Below the pieces are notes generated by a model. It worked only from the letters and a program-made list of their open reading frames with translations. It did not search any database and was not told the DNA's origin. A stretch of 12,297 nucleotides of DNA from Kangiellaceae bacterium (GTDB lineage Bacteria > Pseudomonadota > Gammaproteobacteria > Enterobacterales > Kangiellaceae), in NCBI GenBank assembly GCA_030590405.1, contig JAUUYO010000086.1, positions 1 through 12,297 of the forward strand, read 5' to 3'. Numbering within the stretch: the first letter of the stretch is position 1; each line of letters opens with the position of its first letter. Made by a program: the position numbers and the translations under genes. Below are positions 7,149 through 12,297 of this stretch, piece after piece.

Positions 7149-7496
7149 CTAAAAAACCGACAACTGCTTCCTCGCAATTCGATAACTATCAAATACCGCA
7201 ACCAACCAACAAATCATCATAACTACCCAGACTACTACTGAGAGCCTGGCCGCAGGATCCTCCGGCTGGGTTAATATGAACTGTATCATCAATGAAAAAT
7301 CGGGCGCGACTTCGCCAGACTGAATTTTCTCAAACAGGGTTAAGATTCTGATCGTGAAATTCATAATAATAAGATAACTGCAAACGCTCGCAATCATAGT
7401 CAACAACACAGCAAAAAAATATTTTTTCAGGTAAAAATGTCCGGCACCAGGAAAAACAACACCGGATAATAAAACGACTTTCATGGTGCGAGTCAT
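7149..7496 (-). CDS. Small TM2-like membrane protein encoded directly after polA
   Basis: This 115-residue protein has no assigned function. The N-terminus has the pattern FPGAGHFYLKKYFFAVLL (residues 15-32), a Pro-Gly-x-Gly-H-x-Y motif typical of small TM2-like inner-membrane proteins. Hydrophobic segments lie at ~6-18 (short), ~27-48 and ~86-104, with a polar loop at ~55-84. The end, DSYRIARK, is basic and probably cytoplasmic. It starts 12 bases after the polA stop on the same strand. Its Shine-Dalgarno AAGGG overlaps that stop codon (TAAGGG) at a spacing of 9 bases, so it is very likely co-transcribed and translationally coupled with polA. The gene is real by its coding position, ribosome binding site and membrane topology; the function is unknown. 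A second in-frame Met at residue 5 is a less likely start. Confidence 0.8.
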   Translation of the reverse strand: MTRTMKVVLLSGVVFPGAGHFYLKKYFFAVLLTMIASVCSYLIIMNFTIRILTLFEKIQSGEVAPDFSLMIQFILTQPEDPAARLSVVVWVVMMICWLVAVFDSYRIARKQLSVF

Positions 7497-7508
7497 TAAC
7501 GGTAACCC

Positions 7509-10304
7509 TTAATGTGCCTGCTCCCAATTATCCCCCACACCAATATCAACGATCAGCGGCACGCTTAACTCAACCGCATCAGTCATTAATTTTTCAATGA
7601 TTTTTTGGTACTCATCCACTTTATCTTCAGCAACTTCAAACACTAATTCATCGTGCACTTGCATCACCATAAAACAGTCGGGCTTTTCAGTCTTGAACCA
7701 GTTATGAATATCAATCATCGCAAGTTTGATAATATCTGCCGCGCTGCCTTGCATCGGCGCATTGATCGCGGTTCTTTCCGCCGCCTGTCTGCGCATGCCA
7801 TTACTGGCATTAATTTCTGGTAAATAAAGACGGCGACCAAACAAAGTTTCAACATAGCCTAACTCTTTGGCTTTTTCTTTAGTGACTTCCATATATGCCC
7901 CCACATCCGGATACCGGGCAAAATAAGTATCGATGTAATGGGCTGCTTCATCATTGGTAATATTCAGTTGTTTGGCTAAACCAAAACGTGACATGCCATA
8001 GATCAATCCAAAGTTAACCGCTTTGGCATGGCGCCTTTGCTCTGAGGTGACGCTATTTAAGTCGGTCGCAAATACTTCGGCAGCGGTCGCACTATGCACA
8101 TCGAGTCCTTCAGAGAAAGCTTGCAATAAGCCGCTGTCTTGAGAAAGGTGCGCCATGATCCGAAGTTCAATTTGAGAGTAATCGGCGGCTAAAACTTTAT
8201 AACCTTTAGGCGCGATAAACGCTTCACGAATGCTGCGCCCTTCTGGCGTTTTAACTGGAATATTTTGCAAGTTAGGATCGCTGGAGCTTAACCGACCAGT
8301 GGCGGCCACTGCTTGATGATAAGAGGTATGCACTCGCCCGGATTTTGGCTGAACAGCCAGCGGTAGTTTATCGGTATAAGTGGATTTGAGTTTACTTAAA
8401 CCGCGGTATTCCATGATCACTTTTGGCAAAGGATAATCGAGCGCCAGTTGAACCAATACTTCTTCGGCAGTAGATGGTTGTTTCTTTGGGGTTTTTTTTA
8501 GTACCGGCAGTCCCATTTTTTCAAATAAAATTTCTTGTAGTTGTTTCGGCGACGCCAGATTAAACGGTTGATCGGCGAGTTCGTAGGCTTTTTTCTCCAG
8601 CTCAATGATTCGCAAACCAAATTCATGGCTTTTTTTCCTTAAAAATTCTGAATCTATCAATACACCACGATATTCAATACTGGACAAGACTTCAATTAGC
8701 GGTATTTCAATCTCCTTAAATATGCTTTTGGGTCCCTCCTGCTTTTCCAGTTCGGGCCATAGCTCGCGATGAAGTTGCAAAGTGACATCGGCATCTTCTG
8801 CGGCATACTTGGCAGCAATCTCTAAGTCAATTTGGTCAAAGGTGAGCTGCTTTTTACCTTTGCCTGCAATGCTCTCAAAACTGATGCATTCATGATCTAA
8901 GAATTTTTTTGCCAAGGTATTCATATCGTGGCGATTACCAACGCTATTGGAAATATAAGATTCGAGCATGGTATCAAACTCAACCCCTTGCAATTTTATC
9001 CCGACATTTTTAAAAATACTTTGATCATATTTAATATTTTGGCCAATTTTACCAATCTCAGGATTTTCTAAAATCGGTTTTAATTGCTCCAGCGCCCAAG
9101 CCTGATCAAGTTGTTCTGGCGCACCGGGATAGTTATGAATTAACGGTAAATAAGCCGCGATACCCGGCTCAATAGCAAAGGAAATCCCCACCAGTTCTGC
9201 GGCAATAATATTTAGCGAGGTGGTTTCGGTATCCAGCGCGAATCTTTCACAAGCCGATAATTTGTCGACCCACTCGGTTAATTGCTGTTGACTTAAAATA
9301 GTCTGGTACTGGCTTTGATCGATGCTACTTTCGCTGGCAACCGACGGTTCTTTAGCATCCCCTTTGTCCTGATGAGTGGATCCAGAGTGAGCCGTTGCGA
9401 CTGGCAAAGGCGGTATACCGGCTTTTAGATTTTTGAGCCAGGTTTTAAATTCAAACTCTTCATAATAAACTTCTAATAACTCGGTGTCCGGCGCCTGCAT
9501 ATGCAAGTCTTCCAACGCAAAAGGTAAATCGACGTCTAACACAATCGTCGCTAACTGATAAGAAAGCCTGGCATCCGCTTCATTAACGGTCATTTTATCG
9601 GCGAGTTTTTTGGCCCCTCGGATCGGAAGCTCGGCGATTTTGTCGAGATTTTTGTAAATTTCATCAACACTACCAATGCCTTGCAACAAGCCAAGTGCGG
9701 TTTTCGCTCCGACCCCTGCAACCCCCGGAATATTGTCAACCTTATCGCCCATCAAACCTAAATAATCGATGATTAGCTCCGGCGGAATACCAAATTTTTC
9801 TTTCACTCCATCGATATCCAAAAATTGATTGGTCATGGTATTGATTAAACTGACATGCGGATTGACCAATTGAGCCATATCTTTATCACCAGTGGATATA
9901 ACCGTTTCAATGCCTTGCTGGCTCGCCATATGCGACACGGTGCCAATCACATCATCGGCCTCCACTCCTTCTATCGCGTACAAAGGAAAACCCAACGCTC
10001 TGATAATATTGTGCAGCGGTGCAATTTGCGAGCGCAAATCATCGGGCATAGGCGGCCGATGAGCTTTGTATTCAGGATAGATATCATTACGAAAGGTCTT
10101 TCCTTTAGCATCAAAAATTACTGCTATTCGTTGACTATCGTATTGTTTGCACAAACTTCTTAACATATTGATCACCCCGTAAATAGCCCCGGTGGGCTGT
10201 CCCGCCGAATTGCTAAAGCCGGTTTGAGACATCGAATGATAAGCCCTGAAAAGATAGGAAGAGCCATCCACCAGAATTAACGGTTGAGATTGTTCTTTTG
10301 ACAT
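7509..10304 (-). CDS. polA: DNA polymerase I
   Basis: Pol I fills gaps in repair and replaces RNA primers of Okazaki fragments. It has 931 residues from the chosen start (E. coli 928). The 5'-nuclease domain (~8-290) has GVEADDVIG (Asp117, Asp118), STGDKDM (Asp140, Asp142) and the helix-hairpin-helix GDKVDNIPGVAGVGAKTA. A low-complexity linker (~300-332) leads to the 3'-5' exonuclease with Asp358/Glu360 (DTET), Asp427 (NIKYD) and Tyr500/Asp504 (YAAED), all intact, so it should proofread. The polymerase has motif A DYSQIELR (Asp708), motif B with Lys761 and Phe765 (KAVNFGLIYG) and motif C VHDELVFE (Asp885, Glu886). The frame stays open to an ATG at 10382, but those 26 extra residues have no family counterpart. 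MSKEQSQPLILVDGSSYLFRAYH aligns with the E. coli N-terminus, so the start is placed at 10304. The Shine-Dalgarno there is weak. Confidence 0.97.
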   Translation of the reverse strand: MSKEQSQPLILVDGSSYLFRAYHSMSQTGFSNSAGQPTGAIYGVINMLRSLCKQYDSQRIAVIFDAKGKTFRNDIYPEYKAHRPPMPDDLRSQIAPLHNIIRALGFPLYAIEGVEADDVIGTVSHMASQQGIETVISTGDKDMAQLVNPHVSLINTMTNQFLDIDGVKEKFGIPPELIIDYLGLMGDKVDNIPGVAGVGAKTALGLLQGIGSVDEIYKNLDKIAELPIRGAKKLADKMTVNEADARLSYQLATIVLDVDLPFALEDLHMQAPDTELLEVYYEEFEFKTWLKNLKAGIPPLPVATAHSGSTHQDKGDAKEPSVASESSIDQSQYQTILSQQQLTEWVDKLSACERFALDTETTSLNIIAAELVGISFAIEPGIAAYLPLIHNYPGAPEQLDQAWALEQLKPILENPEIGKIGQNIKYDQSIFKNVGIKLQGVEFDTMLESYISNSVGNRHDMNTLAKKFLDHECISFESIAGKGKKQLTFDQIDLEIAAKYAAEDADVTLQLHRELWPELEKQEGPKSIFKEIEIPLIEVLSSIEYRGVLIDSEFLRKKSHEFGLRIIELEKKAYELADQPFNLASPKQLQEILFEKMGLPVLKKTPKKQPSTAEEVLVQLALDYPLPKVIMEYRGLSKLKSTYTDKLPLAVQPKSGRVHTSYHQAVAATGRLSSSDPNLQNIPVKTPEGRSIREAFIAPKGYKVLAADYSQIELRIMAHLSQDSGLLQAFSEGLDVHSATAAEVFATDLNSVTSEQRRHAKAVNFGLIYGMSRFGLAKQLNITNDEAAHYIDTYFARYPDVGAYMEVTKEKAKELGYVETLFGRRLYLPEINASNGMRRQAAERTAINAPMQGSAADIIKLAMIDIHNWFKTEKPDCFMVMQVHDELVFEVAEDKVDEYQKIIEKLMTDAVELSVPLIVDIGVGDNWEQAH

Positions 10305-10388
10305 ATTTTGAGTTACCGAATTTGTGTAAACAGAACAGTTTTTGTTGACCGTTTGGATACGAATAGTTATGGTTGTTGGCACATTTTA

Positions 10389-10419
10389 ATTCTATGGGTA
10401 GTTTACCTTAGATTGACAA
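10389..10419 (-). promoter_or_regulatory. polA: Candidate sigma-70 promoter for polA
   Basis: Read on the minus strand, a -35 TTGTCA (complement of 10414-10419, 5 of 6 consensus) and a -10 TAGAAT (complement of 10389-10394, 5 of 6) are separated by 19 bases, slightly longer than the optimal 17. Transcription would start near 10382, leaving a ~78-base leader before the polA ATG at 10304. It would also put the alternative upstream ATG at 10382 on or next to the transcript start, which supports the shorter protein. This is pattern matching only. Confidence 0.4.
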
Positions 10420-10575
10420 GTTGAAGCTAAAATTTGTTTTGACGAATCAATCCAGAATTATAAGCACACGTACAACAAAACATGCTCCAAAAAAGTTAAA
10501 GTATGTTATAAAAAAAGCACATAACTCATTCAATTTTAAGGACTATTTTTCAGTGATGCTTCTGTGGATAAAATA

Positions 10576-10722
10576 GTGAATAAAAAATCGATGAACGAAC
10601 TACGACTGACAAGCCAGCAACTAACAAATCAATTTTGTGACACGTTAAAGTCAATAATTACAACCAGTTACGTTATTTTTACTGCTTCACATTACAGCTT
10701 GAATAAGCTGTGCATAAGTTAG
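10576..10722 (+). CDS. Doubtful 48-codon ORF upstream of the TRAP operon
   Basis: This frame starts at GTG and encodes a 48-residue peptide beginning MNKKSMNELRLTSQQL, rich in Asn, Ser, Thr and Lys, with no recognisable motif, signal peptide or clear membrane segment. Its GTG overlaps by one base the stop (10574-10576) of a seven-codon ORF starting at ATG 10556. That ORF is preceded by AAGGA at 10538-10542, so coupled translation is possible. The codon content looks like translated AT-rich intergenic DNA, so chance is the leading explanation. Confidence 0.15.
   Translation: MNKKSMNELRLTSQQLTNQFCDTLKSIITTSYVIFTASHYSLNKLCIS
10695..10710. other. Perfect short hairpin in the intergenic region
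   Basis: CAGCTT, loop GAAT, AAGCTG: a six-pair perfect stem with a tetraloop. There is no T-run behind it, so it is not a terminator. It could be part of a leader or small RNA structure, or be chance. Confidence 0.3.
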
Positions 10723-10760
10723 TACTGACTGTGAATAACTTCTTTTAATTTGTGCTAAAC

Positions 10761-10791
10761 CGGCTGAAAGCCGCTAACAATGGGGCTTTTT
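10761..10791 (+). promoter_or_regulatory. Competing hairpins with terminator-like T-run ahead of the TRAP small permease
   Basis: CGGCT-GAA-AGCCG (10761-10773) forms one hairpin. AAAGCC (10767-10772) can instead pair with GGCTTT (10784-10789), which ends in TTTTT (10787-10791). The two stems share bases and cannot form together. The second looks like a weak intrinsic terminator and would also bury the GGGG at 10782-10785, the only Shine-Dalgarno-like sequence before the ATG at 10799. It could be a simple terminator of an upstream transcript, or an attenuator/translation switch for the TRAP operon. Confidence 0.4.
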
Positions 10792-10798
10792 CCGATTA

Positions 10799-11320
10799 AT
10801 GAAATTTCTACATAATTTTTCCAAAATAACCGGTAAAACCATCGCCTGGTTAACACTTTTTATGGTCCTTTTTAGCGTGTTCAATGTACTGGCCAGCTGG
10901 TTATTTAATCTCAGTTGGATTTGGCTACGAGAATCAGTCACCTGGATGCACGGTGCCAACTTTCTGTTAGCCGCCGCTTACACCCTGAATCGTCAAGCTC
11001 ATGTGCGAGTGGATATTCTTTACGCTAAAATGACGGCTAAAAAACAGGCGCTGGTTGACTTTGTAGGCACATTGCTACTGTTGCTGCCAACTTGTATTTT
11101 TATCGCCTGGGCTAGTTGGCCTACCTTTCTATTAAGTTGGCGGGTGGGCGAAGTCTCCTCCGAAGCAGGTGGTTTGCCAGCAATTTATCTGCTTAAAAGC
11201 TTATTGCTACTCATGCCACTGTTATTAATTCTTGAAGCAATCAATCAATTAACCAGATCCGGCATGATTTTATTTTGCAAACCGCCGGAATTTTGCAAAC
11301 CAACAGAGGGCCAGCAGTAA
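10799..11320 (+). CDS. TRAP transporter small permease subunit (FcbT2/TakQ-like, DctQ family)
   Basis: This is a 173-residue inner-membrane protein that partners the large permease and a periplasmic binding protein in sodium-driven uptake of organic acids. Hydrophobic segments lie at ~15-37, ~50-62, ~88-106 and ~128-148, fitting the four helices of the DctQ family. The central QAHVRVDILY (66-75) and SWRVGEVSSEAGGLP (113-127) match the subfamily annotated for mannitol/chloroaromatic compounds (COG4665), which also includes alpha-keto acid and lactate systems; true substrates in this subfamily are mostly carboxylates. The C-terminus has a duplicated hexapeptide, FCKPPE-FCKPTE (159-170). The start at ATG 10799 is forced by an in-frame stop at 10775-10777, and its Shine-Dalgarno is weak. 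The stop TAA overlaps the next ATG by one base. No dctP-type gene lies upstream. Confidence 0.9.
   Translation: MKFLHNFSKITGKTIAWLTLFMVLFSVFNVLASWLFNLSWIWLRESVTWMHGANFLLAAAYTLNRQAHVRVDILYAKMTAKKQALVDFVGTLLLLLPTCIFIAWASWPTFLLSWRVGEVSSEAGGLPAIYLLKSLLLLMPLLLILEAINQLTRSGMILFCKPPEFCKPTEGQQ
11272..11307 (+). repeat. 18-base tandem duplication in the 3' end of the TRAP small permease gene
   Basis: Two adjacent 18-base units, 11272-11289 and 11290-11307, agree at 15 of 18 positions. Both begin ATTTTGCAAACC. The period keeps the frame and encodes FCKPPE then FCKPTE. It lies in the non-conserved cytoplasmic tail. Confidence 0.75.
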
Positions 11321-12297
11321 TGGAATGGCTCGCTCTTTTGATGTTTATTTGTGTTTGTCTGGTATTGTTGTCTGGTTATCCGGTCGCCTTTTCATTAGCT
11401 GGGACTGGCATTTTGTTCGCTATGATCGGTGTGCAGATGGAATTGATCCATCCAGCCATTTTAAAAAATGCTGGTTCACGTTTATTTGGCATTATTCTAA
11501 ATCCCACTTTAATTGCAGTGCCGCTGTTTGTTTTTATGGGCGGAATGTTAGAAAAATCTAAAATCGCCGATAAGTTATTGACCGGCATCGCCCAAATGAT
11601 GGGAGACCGCCCTGCTGGATTGCCAATTTCAGTGGTACTGGTTGGTGCCCTGCTTGCGGCAAGCACCGGGATTGTTGGTGCCACAGTGGTAACCATGGGG
11701 CTGATTTCACTGCCAGTGATGCTTAAAAATGGCTACTCCAGCCAGCTTTCAACCGGCGTTATTTGCGCCTCAGGTACTCTGGGACAAATCATTCCCCCTT
11801 CAATAGTTTTAGTTTTATTGGGTGATGTGATTGCCAGTGCCAATCGCGATGCTGGGGTGGGCGGCGAACCAATGTCGGTGGGTGATTTATTTGCTGGCGC
11901 TTTAATTCCCGGCTTTTTGCTGGTCACGATGTACATTCTTTATCTGGTGATTGTTGCCAAAATCAATCCCGCTGATTTTAAGAAAAGCACATTTGAAAAT
12001 AGTACACTTAAGAAAGGCCCAGAACAATCTTCAAACCAGTCGACTGAAACTGGCCAAAGCTCAACAGACACTTTTTCGATTCGACTGATCATTGCGCCGA
12101 TCTTATTAATTTTATTGGTATTAGGCTCGATCCTTGGCGGGGTTGCCACCCCAACAGAAGCCGCCGCATTGGGCGCATTTGGCGCGATCATACTGGCGGT
12201 TCTGTATAAAGAATTTAGTTTCACTCGGTTAAAAGATGTCATGCGATCGACCACTCGCACTTCCAGTATGGTGTTTATGATCTTGATCGGCGCATCG
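11320..12297 (+). CDS. TRAP transporter large permease subunit (FcbT3-like, DctM family), 3'-truncated by window edge
   Basis: This is the membrane channel subunit of the TRAP transporter, running open for 326 codons to the last base; relatives are ~430-460 residues, so roughly the last quarter is missing. It starts MEWLALLMFI at an ATG overlapping the preceding TAA by one base, so translation is coupled. Diagnostic blocks are VPLFVFMGGMLEKS (~67-80), LAASTGIVGATVVTMGLISLPVML (~112-135), ASGTLGQIIPPSIVLVLLGDV (~150-170) and GGVATPTEAAALGAFGA (~274-290). The insert with GEPMSVGDLFAGALIPG (~184-200) is typical of the long-loop COG4664 branch, matching the small subunit's branch. A Ser/Thr-rich polar stretch at ~222-250 is a cytoplasmic or periplasmic loop of low conservation. 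The binding protein gene is not seen and may lie beyond the right edge. Substrate is unproven. Confidence 0.93.
   Translation, partial: MEWLALLMFICVCLVLLSGYPVAFSLAGTGILFAMIGVQMELIHPAILKNAGSRLFGIILNPTLIAVPLFVFMGGMLEKSKIADKLLTGIAQMMGDRPAGLPISVVLVGALLAASTGIVGATVVTMGLISLPVMLKNGYSSQLSTGVICASGTLGQIIPPSIVLVLLGDVIASANRDAGVGGEPMSVGDLFAGALIPGFLLVTMYILYLVIVAKINPADFKKSTFENSTLKKGPEQSSNQSTETGQSSTDTFSIRLIIAPILLILLVLGSILGGVATPTEAAALGAFGAIILAVLYKEFSFTRLKDVMRSTTRTSSMVFMILIGAS

Larger units (their letters stand above)
10305..10798. other. Divergent intergenic region between polA and the TRAP operon
   Basis: This is the longest stretch without a recognised gene (~494 bases), AT-rich and between divergently transcribed genes. 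The left part holds the polA leader and promoter candidate. The middle (10430-10550) is A-rich with no clear motif. The right part holds two overlapping micro-ORFs (10556-10576 and 10576-10722), a perfect CAGCTT-GAAT-AAGCTG hairpin (10695-10710), and competing hairpins just ahead of the TRAP small permease (10761-10791). I found no convincing sigma-70 or sigma-54 promoter for the + strand, no tRNA and no known riboswitch. Confidence 0.6.

Noticed and set aside
9855..10163. 102-codon + strand ORF inside polA
   Set aside because: It is antisense to the conserved 5'-nuclease domain of Pol I; its composition is that of a reverse-complement shadow.
10413..10464. + strand promoter from the perfect TTGACA at 10413-10418
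   Set aside because: No acceptable -10 lies 16-18 bases downstream; the nearby TATAAG is at the wrong distance, and the same bases fit the minus-strand polA promoter better.
10635..10655. CRP-like site starting TGTGACACG
   Set aside because: The left half TGTGA is present, but the right half TCACA is missing at the proper spacing.
10576..10791. Spot 42-like small RNA next to polA
   Set aside because: In E. coli spf lies downstream of polA; here the region is upstream, and no Spot 42 sequence is recognisable.
11325..12260. ORFs of 67-106 codons on both strands over the right end
   Set aside because: The real frame is the TRAP large permease from 11320, which is open to the window edge and carries the family motifs; the others overlap it.

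Overview
The window looks like a chromosomal segment of a gammaproteobacterium with moderately low GC. The reasons are the carA-carB-greA order (a common gammaproteobacterial arrangement), the full-length E. coli-like CarB, GreA, AroE and Pol I, and the REP-like palindromes of the 'GTAGGAGC' type. I cannot name the genus from sequence alone. A marine or free-living lineage is plausible because of the TRAP transporter, but this is only inference. No plasmid, phage, transposase, CRISPR, rRNA or tRNA gene was seen.

Layout on the + strand: the 3' part of carA (the first ~80 codons are off the window); a palindromic REPIN-like element; carB; a second REPIN-like element; greA; and aroE, which starts on the base directly after the greA stop codon and in the same frame. 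A stem-loop with a T-run then closes this block. Next is a stand-alone PAS-PAS-GGDEF diguanylate cyclase. A small bidirectional hairpin separates it from a convergent minus-strand block: polA (DNA polymerase I) followed by a short membrane protein whose ribosome binding site overlaps the polA stop codon. A ~490-base gap, the largest here, carries a polA promoter candidate, two doubtful micro-ORFs and hairpins. On its far side the + strand resumes with a tripartite TRAP transporter: the small permease (FcbT2/TakQ-like), then the large permease (FcbT3-like), which overlaps it by one base and runs off the right edge.

Functional picture: CarA and CarB make carbamoyl phosphate for arginine and pyrimidines, GreA rescues backtracked RNA polymerase, AroE makes shikimate, and Pol I handles repair and Okazaki fragment maturation. 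These are ordinary housekeeping genes with their catalytic residues intact. The diguanylate cyclase has both an active GGDEF site and an inhibitory RxxD site. The TRAP permeases probably import an organic acid (alpha-keto acid, lactate or similar class) with a binding protein that is not in the window.

I found no convincing undescribed multi-gene system. The observations most worth checking are the two REP-doublets in the gaps on either side of carB, the zero-gap in-frame greA/aroE junction, and the alternative hairpins directly in front of the TRAP small permease.
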